Positions 31,592 through 42,624 of a DNA stretch of 64,000 bases are shown piece by piece. The stretch covers positions 5,323,921 to 5,387,920 of the forward strand of contig CM030935.1 in NCBI GenBank assembly GCA_018136815.1. The letters run 5' to 3'. The notes under the pieces were generated by a model. That model was not told the origin of the DNA and searched no databases. It was given only the letters and a program-made list of their open reading frames with translations. The translations under genes were made by a program, and so were the position numbers. Positions within the stretch are counted from its first letter, which is position 1; the number at the start of each line of letters is the position of its first letter. This stretch comes from Isochrysis galbana. Taxonomy: Eukaryota > Haptophyta > Isochrysidales > Isochrysidaceae.

Positions 31592-32236
31592 TCAGTTGAG
31601 GAAGGGTTCTGTGGGTCCGCCCCACTCCACATTTTTCCTCCACGTGGGGCGCTTGGCTTCACACTTGCTGCATAGGCCATTCCACTTGGCAAACTTGTCT
31701 TGCGTGTAGACCACGTACTTCCCGCGGTAGGCGTAGAAGACTTCGCAAGCCTTGGGGGGGGTGCGATAGGGCCGTTTGAGCTCCTGTGCGACGGACACGA
31801 CAAACTTCTGGGTGCCCGTGGTGTCGAAGCGCTGGTAGAGTTCTTCTTCGAGTTCTCGCGTGCGCCTGTTGAGGTAGACGGAGACGGGCATGGAGCCTTC
31901 CTTGACGGTGTAGATGTCGTAGGCGCGGAGGCGGGTGCCCCACTTCTTCTCATCGCCACGCTTGGGGTCGATGACGCGGAATTTTTCAAAGTTGAGGTCG
32001 CGCATCTCGTCGTCGGTGAGGGCGCCGTGTCCGAGGGAGTCGACCTTCTTCTCGAAGAGGATGAAGTCGACATAGGCTCGCCCGGTGTCATCCTCCTTGA
32101 CGAGCCTGTGCTTGTGAAGCTCGCTGTGCGCGGTCCGCCACGACTCGTCGTCCACGTGCGCAAACGCCGGCACCAGCACCGACGGCGGACCGCGCGCACG
32201 GAACAGGTACGCCGCCGCTCGGCTCGCGTTCGCCAT
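31592..32236 (-). CDS. Unknown 214-residue protein with a CxxC near its end
   Basis: An intronless frame from ATG 32236 with balanced, non-repetitive composition. Features in order: a basic N-terminus (ASRAAAYLFRARG), AFAHVDDESWRTAHSELHKH, YVDFILFEKKVDSLGHG, RLRAYDIYTVKEGSMPVSVY, KFVVSVAQELKRPYR, ACEVFYAYRGKYVVYTQ and GLCSKCEAKRPTWRKNVEW. The CxxC with the earlier Cys could bind a metal. It faces the gene at 30599 tail to tail, 507 bases apart, with repeats between them. The function is unknown. Lack of introns sets this pair apart from the recognised genes around them. Confidence 0.6.
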   Translation of the reverse strand: MANASRAAAYLFRARGPPSVLVPAFAHVDDESWRTAHSELHKHRLVKEDDTGRAYVDFILFEKKVDSLGHGALTDDEMRDLNFEKFRVIDPKRGDEKKWGTRLRAYDIYTVKEGSMPVSVYLNRRTRELEEELYQRFDTTGTQKFVVSVAQELKRPYRTPPKACEVFYAYRGKYVVYTQDKFAKWNGLCSKCEAKRPTWRKNVEWGGPTEPFLN

Positions 32237-32399
32237 GTACCGGGCCTGCGGCCTATGGATAAAGACTTCAACCTGGAAACATCAGAAGACCTCTCGCAGG
32301 CGGCGACAGGTCTAGATATACGAAACATCACTTAATGGATAGCAAAAGCCTTGTTCAGTAAAAAACTCAACATAGATCAAAGAAAGATCACATGAGATG

Positions 32400-32925
32400 C
32401 AAGTGAGGGAACCTCGAGTAAAGTTAGAACAAAGGAGAAGCCATAGTCTCCCGCCCCCTTCTCTCCGACTCCTAGCCGAAGCAGCGTGCACGGCCTCCCC
32501 GGAACCAGGCTTAAGCTGCCAGCTTCTCCGTTAAAGTGGGAACTGGGGAAGGGGAAGGGGGTCGACAGGGGTTAGGTTTGGGTAGTAGGGAGGTTCATCA
32601 GCACTCTGTCTCACGCCGCACAAGTAGCGGGGAATTATGAGAAGATTTTTTTTTCTCTGAGGAGTTGCTCCTCTCCCTCCCATTAGGACCCCTTGCCTGC
32701 GAGACCAGAACAGGATCCTGGCGTAGTAGGGGGCGGTCTGAGTGTGGAGGGACGGGCGCTTTGGCTAGCGCAGGTAGAAAGCTAGTGTAGAGCTGGGTGG
32801 CATAAGGGGGGAAGGGTGCTTGCGCTTGCCGCGGCAGGGTGTCCTGTCTTGAGTGAGCGCTAGTCCCGTTCCTTTGCCGCGCCGCGACCAATAAAAATTT
32901 GTTAAAAGTTATAAAGATACGCCAA
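32400..32925 (+). repeat. Dispersed repeat A
   Basis: It runs from GAGAAGCCATAGTCTCCCGC through GGGAACTGGGGAAGGGG, GAAGATTTTTTTTT, CTGAGTGTGGAGGGA and GGGTGGCATAAGGGGGGAAG to CGCGCCGCGACC. The best match is the inverted copy at 55120-55530. A second, shorter copy of its left part follows at 32938-33115. Confidence 0.75.
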
Positions 32926-32937
32926 AGTAGTGACGAA

Positions 32938-33345
32938 GGTACCACAGTCTCCCGCCCCCTTCTCCTCAAGCGCGCACGACCTCCCCGGAACGAGTATCTC
33001 CACTAAAGAGGGAACTGGGAAAGGGGTTGATGGTGGTTAAGGTTGGGTAGCATGGAGGTCCACAACAGCACGCTGCCTCACGCCGCACACGTAGCGGTAA
33101 TTCTTAAGAAGATCCCCCCCCCCTTCCCCATGGCAGGGGAGGAGTGGAGAGAGGGGACGGCTCGTGCCCCCCTATGGGCCCCCACAACACGGCGCGCTAG
33201 AACGCGTTGTCAACCAACCAGAAGCCAAGAGGCCCGCCCCCCCCCTCCCCCAATGCCAGACCCAAGGTAGCGCACATGGGTCGACCCCCAAAATCGAAGA
33301 AAGGAACGAGGGGGGGAGCGGGAAGGAGAGTGGGCTCGAGAAGTG
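32938..33345 (+). repeat. Repeat A left part, then GC-rich repeat pieces
   Basis: CAGTCTCCCGCCCCCTTCTC to TTCTTAAGAAGATCCC repeats the left half of repeat A. CCCATGGCAGGGGAGGAGTG at 33128 belongs to the hairpin-led GC-rich family. 33230-33340 resembles, inverted, the 61140-61230 stretch. No gene is supported. Confidence 0.6.
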
Positions 33346-33426
33346 GTGGGCATGAGGCTGAGATCGCAACTACACGTCGACGCAACTAGAAAAGAGCATC
33401 ACTTTGGTGAGAACATTCGGAGGGTA

Positions 33427-35913
33427 TCAACCACGCGCGGCGGGCCAAGCCAGCTCCTCGAGGACGACCAGAGCGCACAGCAACCTGCCCACAGCCATGT
33501 CGTCGATCTGCGTGCCGAGCAAGGCGCAGGCCGTCGTGTTGGTCTGGCGGTCAATCTCGAGCATCACCTCGGCCGATTGCACGTTGAGGGACACGTGGTA
33601 GAGGAACATCACGACCACCGCGAGCTTCTGGCTCAGCCTCTCGCTCGCAGCGGCGTGCCAGGTTTCGGCCACGCCAGGCGAGAGCCCCACCGCATCGAGG
33701 TCCGCCGCGATGCCGCGCACAAAGTGGTCAAAGAAGCCGGGCGCCCCGTCCGCGAACAGCTCTGCCTGCCGGTCCGGCTCGCTCAGTGCGCTGAGGGCGG
33801 CGTCGAGGGCGGACACGTACGCCCCGAAGCCTTCGGCGCCCAAGCCGGTCGGCGTGCACAGCACCGTGGCCAACCATGCAACGAACCCGTCGGCGTGCGA
33901 CGCCAGGATGGTCCGCACTTGCGGGTCCGCCAGGAGCGTGGTTAGCATTGCGTCGCCGGCGACCCCGCCCTGTGCCAGGTGCACCTCAAGCTGAAGGACC
34001 GCCCGTGCCAAGGCGGGCAGGAAGGCCTTGAAGAAGGCGCCCAACGCCGCGCGCGCACGCCGGGTGACAGACGGGTCGGTGGCGGCCGGAGCGCCGCCGG
34101 CGCACTGCCGCTGCGGCGGGAGCATGGCCCAGTCAACCAACGTGGCGCCGGCCGTCTCTGCGAGCCGACGCACGGCTTGGGCGGCCAAGACGGTCTTCTG
34201 CAGCACGGACAGGCCCGGCCACTCGGCGTCACCCACGAGATTGTGCAGAGCGTCGGTGGCAAGCGGGATGAGGTCACCCAGCGTGCCGTAGTAGTCCGAT
34301 ATGTCGGGCCCCGTCTTGTTGCGCCATGCGCCGGCGGGCTCGAGCGGGCGGAACGGCTGCTCTGCGTCCCAGGCGTCGTAGAGCAGCAGAGGCACCGCGT
34401 CGTCGTCGGGGCGGAAGGTGGCCAGGAAGTCGGCCCGGACCTGCTGAGCAGCCCGCGCCACCTCCGGCGCTTTGTAGTGGAGGGGGACGACGATGGCCTG
34501 CACGAGCCCGGGCAGCTCGGCCTCGGTGGGCGGCCGCAGGATGACCTACAGAGGGGGCGGCGCGCGCGAGTGAGCGTCGTGTGGGTGAGTGGGGGGGTGG
34601 GGGGCGAGACCGGCGAGAGGGAGGAGGCGCGCACCTCGGTCCACGTGAAGAGGCAGGGCACTTGGAACCCCCTCCACACGCGCGGGTGGACGCCGAACAT
34701 ACGGTCCTGCGCGGCGAGCATGTGGTCTAGGCTGTGCGCGTCGTGGTAGCAGGCGGAGGAATTCTGCTTCTCCGTGCACCGGACGGGCAAGCATCCGGGC
34801 AGGCACGCCTCGTCGCCGGCCTGGCAGCTGCGGCGGGCGGAATAGGTCGTGGCCCCGTCAAACGGGTACGAGCACGAGAGGAGATCCTGCGCCGGCGCCG
34901 GCGTGAAGACGAAGCCGGGCAGCTGGTAGAGAATGAGATCGGGGTGCGCGCGGTTCACAATCGTGCTGGACCAGAAGCTGCTCAGCGGACCGTGCGATGA
35001 GAACAGGTCCCAGGCGTGCTCGCTGCCGTTATGCGCGTCGAGCAGGCGGATGAGCGAGCACGCCCGCCTGCTCCAACGTCTTTGAGGGCCGCCCCTCGCG
35101 GAAGCGCCGGTTGAGCACGGCGGCGAGGGCCGATGCGTACGGCGGCGACGGCTTCGTGCCAGCTGCGCGAGGGCGGGCAGGAGAGGGATCAGCGCGGGGC
35201 GGAGGGGTGCGGGCGGAAGCGGCGAGGGAGCCGGCTGGCAAGCCGTGAGGAGAGGGACTCGCGTGGCGGCGTGCGGAGCGGACGCGCGAGGCAGGCGCGG
35301 GACGGAGTGGAGGAGCGGCCGAGGGCGAGCGAATGCGGGGGAGCCGACCGGCCGCGCACAGGGCGACGCGGCTTGATCCCCCGCTCCCGCCGCCCCCTCC
35401 CCACCTCTCGCTCCCCGTCCCCCCGCCACCCTTCTCTGTCCCCCCGCCCTCCCCCTCTCTCCCGCTGCCTCTGCTCCCCCCCCCCCCCTCTTTCGCTCCC
35501 CTTCCCTCTCTCTCTCCCCCTGTCCCCCCCCCCCCCTTCCCTCCCCACCCCTCTCCCTCCCTCCCTCTCCCCGAGCCCGCGGGCGTGTCGCGCGCACAAG
35601 GATCCGAGGGGTCCCCTTCGAACGCTGGAGAGCCATGGGAGAGCGAGGGCGGAGGAGGAGGAGGAGGAGAGAGAGGGCCTAGGAGGCCGAGCGCGGAAGA
35701 GTTGGAGGAGGAGGAGACGAAGGAGGAGGAGGAGGAGAGGACAGGGAGTGAGAGGACGAGGAGGGAGAGGAGGAGGAGGAGTGCGGCCAAGGGGAGGGCG
35801 AAGGGCAGGCTCGCCCTCAGCCTCTCCGGTGAGGCGCAGCCGCAGCGTCGCCTGGGCTTCACGGGGGGCGGAGGGGCGGGGGGAGCGTCGTCCTCCTCCT
35901 CCACCAGCCGCAT
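33427..35913 (-). CDS. Signal-anchored Cys-containing lumenal protein of unnamed family
   Basis: The proposed start at 35913 gives a short cytoplasmic tail (MRLVEEEDDAPPAPPPPVKP) and one signal-anchor helix (LPLAALLLLLSLLVLSLPVL). A Ser/Pro stem follows. After an intron with C and GA runs (about 35560-35163) the lumenal part has CSYPFDGATTYSARRSC, EACLPGCLPVRC, LDHMLAAQDRMFG and FTWTE. A GT-AG intron (34634-34546) then leads to VILRPPTEAELPGLVQAIVV and about 350 Ala-rich residues. From memory the Cys block and the phrase after it resemble a widespread unnamed family of algal secretory proteins; I cannot confirm this. The frame changes near 35070 (SKTLEQAG, then CSLIRLLDAHNG) without splice signals, so a one-base error or mutation is likely. 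The donor of intron 1 is unresolved. Confidence 0.6.
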
Positions 35914-36119
35914 GGAGGGAGCTCTCTCTGCCGCACTCTTCTCTTCTCTTCTCTCTCTCTCCCTCTCTTCTACTCTTCTCTCTCTCCCTCTCTACTCTTC
36001 TCTCTCTGCCTCCCCCCCTTCCCTCGGGAGATCTGCTGTGTGGACCGCCGCGCTCGATTCGAACCAGAGTCTCAACCAACAGAATCAGGAGAGCTGTGAC
36101 GCCAACTCAGACAGTCAAA

Positions 36120-36606
36120 ACCTCCCCTTTCTAAGCATACTGGACCGTGAGAGAAGAGAGAGAGAGGAGAGAGAAGAGAGAGGAGAAGACAGAGAGAGGG
36201 AGTCGTCTCTTCTCTCTCTCCTCTTCTCTCTCTTCTCTCGTGGCGTGGTCCTCTGAGTGTTGACCTCTGAGTGTGGGCGTCACAACTCTCCTCTGATTCT
36301 ATGGATTCTCTATTCGAATCGAGCGCGTGGTGGGACCAGCCTGACGCAAACGGCGACAGAGAGTCGCTGGGCAAAAGAAACCCTCTCGTGGAAGGTGGCA
36401 CAGAGAGAGAAGAGAAGAGAAGAGAGAGAGAAGAGAGAGAGGGAATACAAAACCTGCACAGAGAGAGAAGAGAGAGAGAGTGAGGGCAAAAGAAAACCAC
36501 TCGTGGAAGGGGAGGTTCCATAGCAAACAGAGAGAAGAGAGAGAAGAGAGAGGAGAGAGTGGGGATAAAAAAGCCTCTGGTGGAAGGGGGGGGGGTTCCA
36601 CGGCAC

Positions 36607-36637
<31 letters not shown>

Positions 36638-37085
36638 GGGGACCAAGAGAGAGAATCGGGAGATATCTCTCCCTGTCTCTCTCCTCTTCTGCCCCACACC
36701 GCGAGGACTCAAAAGCTCTCCTTCAGACGAGAACGAACCAAGAGAAGAGAAGAGAGAAGAGAAGAGAGAGAAGAGAGAGAGAGAGAGAGGGACAAAGAAG
36801 GCGGGAGATGTCTCAAGCTCTCCTTCCATATACGAGAACGAACCAAGACTTCTCCAGGACGCCGTCCCCGCAAGAAGGGGCCAGCGCCGCTACCACTCCA
36901 GGACATCACGCGCTCAACTCGGACCAGGCTGAGTCTCTTTTCGAACGACCCTCTTTCTAATCTTCCCACCACGAGGACCGGGCGGACTCTCTTTCTAACG
37001 CCCTCTTCTCACTAGGACGAGGCAGACTCTTTCTAACGCACCTGTTTCTAATCTTCTCACCAGGACGAGGCAGACTCTTTTTCTT
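36120..37085. repeat. Degenerate purine-rich tandem repeats
   Basis: AGAGAGAAGAG sequence is interspersed with a recurring CTCGTGGAAGG (36386, 36505, 36577) and with ACGAGAACGAACCAAGA (36728, 36831). From 36955 a unit of about 40 bases around GGACGAGGCAGACTCTTTCT repeats three times. Overlapping frames on both strands change composition with the repeat and are not convincing genes. Confidence 0.75.
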
Positions 37086-37090
37086 TCTAA

Positions 37091-37160
37091 AAGTCGCGTT
37101 CCGTCAAAAGAGGGCCAGGTGATATTTTGTTTTCTCTTAGACTGTTCTGTTAGTCTGGAA
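37091..37160 (+). repeat. Tail-2 repeat
   Basis: AAGTCGCGTTCCGTCAAAAG, GAGGGCCA and then TTTTCTCTTAGACTGTTCTG with a TTAGTCTGG end. The 3' half aligns with the copy at 49691 (TTTTCACTCAGATTGTTATG). Confidence 0.7.
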
Positions 37161-37314
37161 TTGGAGGCGCGAGGCGTGCGCATAGCAACTTTTTCCCATG
37201 GTACCACCCCACTCCTCGGAACACGCCTAGCACCTGGGGCTAAATCTTGATCTTCTTCGTCTTTTTCTCATTGTCCTCATCCTCGATCCTGTTGTCAATA
37301 TCGTTCTGCTGGCA

Positions 37315-37445
37315 GGCGACCAGGTCGCTTGGCTGCGGAAGAGCTAGTTACAAAACAATTTTTTAGAAGGTTCATGCCTAAACACGCCAACGGAGACATC
37401 CCAGCGATGTACGATGTATGCAAAGGTAAGGTGGGACGTCCCACA
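37315..37445 (+). pseudogene. LINE ORF2 fragment downstream of the endonuclease
   Basis: It codes for EELVTKQFFRRFMPKHANGD, followed by IPAMYD. The intact minus-strand frame at 55740-55810 codes for EELVTKQFFRRFTPRHANGD, followed by ITAMHA. It is a small LINE piece in plus orientation, and its end drifts out of alignment after KVGRPTAKP. Confidence 0.85.
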
Positions 37446-37668
37446 GCCAAGCCTGGATGAAGGAAACCAAAAAAACGTAGCCACAGAGGATACAGGATAC
37501 CGCCACCTTGGTCAAAGATTGCATCTGAGTCGAGTTCTTTATCATCTTCATATCTGAGCATGGTCCCTGAGGTGCAGGCCCGGGCGGGGCGGGTGGCGGG
37601 TGTCAGTCGCGTCGCGTGTTGGCGTGAGTGAGGGGTGGATGGCCTGGGTATTGTGTATTGTGTATTGT

Positions 37669-39304
37669 CGGATAAAGGTACACCCAGCTTGATGCTTTAT
37701 AGGACGAGTCCTACTATGTAGGACGACGTTGTGCACTACGAAGACACGGTTCAATCTAGGAATGGGGAGCTAGGATTTGGTTTCTATGTTCATCTCAGTG
37801 CCCTCATTGAGTCCTCCTAGAGTCTCAAGACACCATTCTCAAAGCATAATGAGTTATTTGCCACTTGCAGAAGCCTTCCCGGCAAAAAACGGCGTTGTCC
37901 TACGAATTGCCGCAAACACCTGAGGACACGATTTGAGGCTCATGATGAGCTCCCTAGAACTTGCTCCCATAAGAGGAAATGCTCTTTGGCATGGGTTCTT
38001 TTCGACCTTCAGCGGAGACCAAGCTTGGTTTTGAAGCCCAATGAGAGTTTTGGCTGCTTTTGCCTCTTGCGGGGCAAAAAAAAACAAAACTCTCAACGCA
38101 CCCGGTGGCCTCCGATGGCCGAAGTACTCAGTTCACGCTGGAGCCGAAAGCTCGGTCAAGACGAAGTCTACAGCCTTGGCCATAGTGGGAGCTAAGGATC
38201 TCAAGACAGAGTTGGGACTATCCTTCAGTTGGTGGGAAGTCCCAATCCTTCACTCTCGTAACTCGAAAGTTTGACGGATTGGAGGTTATGGTCGGAACAG
38301 GAGGGACCGAACGGGACGGAAGGNNNNNNNNNNNNNNNNNNNNNNNNNNNNNNNNNNNNNNNNNNNNNNNNNNNNNNNNNNNNNNNNNNNNNNNNNNNNN
38401 NNNNNNNNNNNNNNNNNNNNNNNTAGGCGGCGACAGGCACGGCATTTTGGCCATTGGCGGGCGGGACGGGCAGACCATCTTCCATGGTTGGAAGATGGAT
38501 GGCGGGCAGTGGCGAGGGCGAGCGCGAAGACGGAGCGGACATAGCGGATAGCGAGGGTGAGTGGGTGAATGAGTGGATTTGGTTGGTGTTGTAAGATTGC
38601 TGGTTACGACTGAGCGAGAGCGAGAGCGAGAACGAGGGAGCGAGGAGCGACTGGGACGAGGGACGAGGGCGACAGAGGCCGACAGGGTACCAATCCGATG
38701 AGTCCGACAACAATCCGAGACACGCACACTTGACTTTCACCCAACATTCCTCCACACTAACGTATCTTTCTCCACTTGGGCGGGGAAGACACAGAAGGAA
38801 GGAAACAAGGAAGAGAAAGCCGACAAGAGAGCGATGATGCGACGGAAGAGCCGACGGCGAACGGCGGTTACCGCGAACGAGTAGATAGAAAGTAAGGAGG
38901 GAATCTACGAGCGTAAACCGGAAGGAGAGAGAGGGTAGGCTTCGCGCGGGGGAAAGGTCCGCAACGACGAACACCTACGACGAGAGCGAGAACGAGCGCG
39001 GGGGAACGACAGCAAGGAGGGACCAAAGGCAGAGCAAGGCCCAAGGTGCAAAGGAGCGAAACAGGAGCGAGACAGGCCACAAAGGGGCGCAACGGCAAGG
39101 AGCGAGGGGCGAGTTACGGGTGAAGAGTTCTACAAGTTACGAGTAAAACTCCGCGGCAACAAGAACGACTGGGCTCGAAGACGCCTAAGGTCGGAAGTCG
39201 ATCGCGGATGCGACAAAGTTGTGTGGCTTTCAAGCTCAGGGTCCTAGAAATACACCGAAATTGTAGGACGCGGTCCTATATTGTAGGACGGAACTTTTTT
39301 GCCG
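37669..39304. repeat. Repeat D, copy 1, split by a family A LTR
   Basis: The left end CGGATAAAGGTAC and right end GGAACTTTTTTGCCG are partly inverted, and both ends carry iterated GTCCTAC/GTAGGAC. Without the LTR unit at 38272-39215 and one duplicated AAGTT, the element is about 690 bases and matches copy 2 at 42901-43947. It has the look of a non-autonomous DNA transposon. No protein of its own is evident. Confidence 0.75.
38272..39215 (-). mobile_element. Family A LTR unit with AAGTT target duplication
   Basis: On the minus strand it runs from TGTCGCATCCGCGATCGACT to CCTCCAATCCGTCA, so it has TG...CA ends. AAGTT is duplicated at 38267-38271 and 39216-39220, and uninterrupted repeat D (copy 2, 43858) has it once. 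The unit contains the ATG of MSAPSSRSPSPLPAIHL. A 100-N gap (38324-38423) interrupts it, but alignment to 50039-50905 suggests little or nothing is really missing. Confidence 0.9.
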
Positions 39305-39362
39305 ATAAGGATAAGGGCCACCCGGCTGCGGGCCGCGCCGCCTGAGGCGGCGCGGCCCTAGC

Positions 39363-39700
39363 CTAGGTGGGAGGGGCCTCTGCCATAAGCCATAAGGCAT
39401 GCCCAATGATGGAGTGCAGGCCTTGCCTGCCTGGTGCTGTTCCCCCTGAGTCTAGCAGCCTACTGTCCCCCATAGGGGGGGCAGCATGCAGCATGGGTGT
39501 TGTGTGTGATGTAGCCGGGGCCACGGGCCGTGTGGTGCGACGCGTGTCGTACGCACCTGCTCGGCCTCCGAGGGCGGACGCGGCCCCTTCGCGCTTCGCC
39601 AGCGACTGGGCCATGGGAGCGGGAGGGCCGCCCACGGCGGGGGGGGCGGAGGAGAGGGGAGTCGCGCCGGCGCGCTCCATCGCGTCTAAGTATAAAAAAA
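39363..39700 (-). mobile_element. MERAG-type LINE head
   Basis: On the minus strand MERAGATPLSSAPPAVGGPP is followed by a Pro/Ala-rich frame ending LMAEAPPT. It aligns with the plus-strand element at 2288-2590 (MERAGAPLLSFGPPAEGG to LMAEAPLT). Upstream only the right half of a TTAT-loop hairpin (TATACTTAGA) remains before repeat B begins, so the 5' end is truncated. Confidence 0.7.
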
Positions 39701-39840
39701 GATCTGAAGATTCAGTATTTAGGGCTACACACCTATCGCTAGACGGTACCTCTCACCGCATATCAGCCATCGCCCTTCCATCCCTTTCCTCCGCTTCCTC
39801 GCCGTCCCCCCCTCTTTCCTTTGTCTTTGGTGTCGCGTCT
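39698..39840 (+). repeat. Dispersed repeat B
   Basis: AAAAAAAGATCTGAAGATTC, GGGCTACACACCTATCGC, a C-rich body and TTTGTCTTTGGTGTCG. It abuts the MERAG head back to back. 39841-40330 shows no gene I can support. Confidence 0.6.
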
Positions 39841-40330
39841 GCAAGTATAAACGTCGTTGAATTTTGAAAGATAGAAGAGCTAGATGGAGATGCAAGCGCA
39901 AGGTGCAAGCGCAAGGCCAAAACATTCTTTCTAGCTGTAGAAGTAGGCCGAAGTGTTGACAAGATGCAGATACTGAAAGATTCTTTCCACGGACAGCGTA
40001 GCAGTACTATCTTTACGCCAGCAGCACAAGTTCGAGGTTTGAGGCAAACTCGGAGATTGGAGAGCTGCGCTAGTGCGCGAGGACTAGTAGCCCACCTCGC
40101 ACTCAAACGGCAACTGTCGGCCATCACCGAGGGTAATAAGGCATGGAGTCGTGACTTCATGCGCGAGAAGATGGCGCTATCAAGTTAGCAACCCCGCCAT
40201 CCAACACGCGCGCCGAGCACTTGTGCACACACTGGCCCACGGCCTAGAGGGAGTGCTAGCACTGCAAGGAGCGAAAGCCCTCCGGCAAATGAACTAGTAG
40301 TCAAGGCCCTCCGGCAAATGAATAAGTAGT

Positions 40331-42606
40331 CTAGGCCTCCTTAACCGTGATGCCGTCCTTGCCCGCGATGATTACGGCAGAAGACATACCGCAGAAGAGA
40401 CCTGCTCAAGGAGGGGAACAAAGGGGACCTAGATGATAGTGAAGCCCCGCTTGCCATCCGCTCGGGCTACATCTACTCACCGTGCTCGACGACTCCACAA
40501 GTAGCCTTCAGCTCCTTGGCAGCGGCAACCGGGTCCTGCAAAATTGTGGGCAGACAGGGGTGTAAGCCATCGGAGAAGAGCCCATTGTGGATGGAAGGGC
40601 CGGGTGATGCGCGCCTTGATGGGCTCCTTGAAGAAGAGATCAACAATGTAGTTGCCGTTGTCGGTGACTGCAATCTCGTCGCCATCAGGCGTTGCGCCTG
40701 TCGCAGCCGATCCCATGCGCAGCTTTGCCTGCGGAAGTAGTGGATTGGAGGGAGCGTGGGCGCGTGCGTCGAATTTGCAAAATCGATTTGGCTAGCACGG
40801 TCGTCCCTGGCGAGGTGCTGCGGACCGATGTGCGATAAAGCAGAGTGGACCTTCGTATGTTGAAGAGTTGCGGTAGGAGAAGCCCACACTAAGCGCCGGG
40901 CGTGCATGTAGGTGCAACGCAGCTTTGTGAGGCGCACCTCGCATCCGGCAAGCGAAGGGAGGGCGGCAACGGTGCGCATGGTGTGCTCGTGGCAGAAGGG
41001 GACAATCTCCACCTGAACAAGGGTCCGCAAGTACACCACATCTTAAATACCGGCGTGCCCACTTTCGAACTGCATGATGCGTGACCATAGGGTCCCGCAG
41101 GTGGGGCGAGCCGGGTCCAACACGCATGTGCCCACAGGGGCACTGCCAGCTCTCAGAGGTGCGAGAGGAAATGGGAAGTGATGGACGCAAGAGAGATACC
41201 ATCGCGTGCGACCGCCTGTGCGCTAGCTCGCTACCAAACGACCGACGGCGATGATTCACTCACTGGCAATGGGAAGCCTGGGCCGAGACCGTCGCAGAGC
41301 TTCGACTCGTCCACGATCACAATGAACTTGGCGGCGCGCTCCTGATGCAGCGTGGCGTGGGTCGCCAGTCACCAAGGCAACCTAAGAAATGCCCGCCCGT
41401 ACATCGCGGCAAGGGGTGCCTACCTCGACAATCTTCTCGCGAAACAGGGCGCCACCACCACCCTTGACAAGATTAAGGTTCGGGTCCACCTACGATCAAC
41501 CGAAGGACAAAGTAGAGCTTCAGCGGCGCAGATAGGCGACACGTAGACCGAGACTATCGCTGCCGCACCCGTGGCAGGCGCACCTCATCGGCGCCATCGA
41601 TAGCGACGTCAAGGGACGAGTGGGTGTCGAGCGTGACCAAAGGGATGCCAAGCGACTCCGCCTGCGAAATAGGCAGCCGAGCGTGTGTCAGGGGTAGCGA
41701 GTGCGCTGCCTTGGCGTGAGGAGCTACGTACGAAGAATTGGGTGGAGTCCCACCTGCTCCTTGGTGCGAATCGACGTGGGGATAGCAAGGATATTCTTGA
41801 GTTCTCCCGACTTGAGCTTCTCGCCAACGCGCTCCACAGCGAAGTAGGCCGTCGAACCGGTGCCGAGTCCCACAACCATGTCGGACTTAACGTAGTCGTC
41901 GACAGCCTGCGGTAGCGCATCAGTTTTGAAGCGCGGGGCCGCTTATCAGTCTTGTGAACAGGCGCGTAGGTTCGAGAATATGCAGTGAATGCAGGAAGCT
42001 GATCGATAATGGGCACTAAGGAGAGGCCTCTTGCCTTGTATCCGACGAGCTTCTTGAGCTCATTCTGGTCCATCATCGCCGGCGCGAACGCGCGCGGCGG
42101 CGCCGCCACGCGCAGCCCGCCGAGGACCACCTGCGAGGAGGCGTGGAACGGAGATGCTCTGCTTAGTGGGGACAGGGATATGACAAGGGAGCAACGGGGG
42201 GGCATGCATGCGCTAGAGAAGGACGAGGGTTGGGTGTTGGGAGTGGGCGTTGGAGAGACGGTATGGAAGCTGGAGAGAGGGCTGGAGGGAGGGAGAGCGA
42301 GGGGAAGAGGCCATGCAAGCGAGGGGAGGCGAAAGGTGGAAACGATATACGTTCGATGGAAGGAGGAGAGGAGGAGAGAGAGGAGGAGAGAGAAGGGTTT
42401 CTCCTCTCTGCGCTCGCTGGAGCAATGGCGAGGAAGCTCACGAGGGAGGGAGGGAGGGAGGGAGAGCAAGAGGATGAGACCCCGACGTCCCGCACACAAG
42501 CTCACGACGGAAGGCCGAGGCGGGCGACGGAAGGGAGAGGCGAGCGAGAGAGAGAGAGGAAGAGAGAGCTCACCGAGTGAGAGAGAAGCGGCAGCAGCGA
42601 CAGCAT
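40331..42606 (-). CDS. rpiA: Ribose-5-phosphate isomerase, probably plastid-targeted
   Basis: It interconverts ribose-5-phosphate and ribulose-5-phosphate in the Calvin cycle and pentose phosphate pathway. Ten exons join in frame: 42606-42574, 42130-42035, 41906-41754, 41661-41584, 41489-41424, 41341-41264, 41012-40938, 40728-40615, 40535-40481 and 40401-40331, giving 272 residues. Active-site loops are intact: GLGTGST (56-62), DGADE (116-120), KGGGGA (129-134) and FIVIVDESKL; VTDNGNYIVDLFF and VVEHGLF also match. The first exon codes for a hydrophobic MLSLLPLLSHS and the second for VVLGGLRVAAPPRAFAPA, giving a signal peptide plus an AFAP-like motif as in bipartite leaders of complex plastids; mature sequence begins near MMDQNELKK. 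Two introns (42034-41907 and 40614-40536) start GC after AAG. Confidence 0.95.
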
Positions 42607-42624
42607 CTCGCCGAGATCGCGGGA

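Noticed and set aside
35133-36256. Plus-strand frames of 300 residues opposite the signal-anchored protein
   Set aside because: Pro/Ser- and Glu/Arg-rich antisense readings of the intron repeats.
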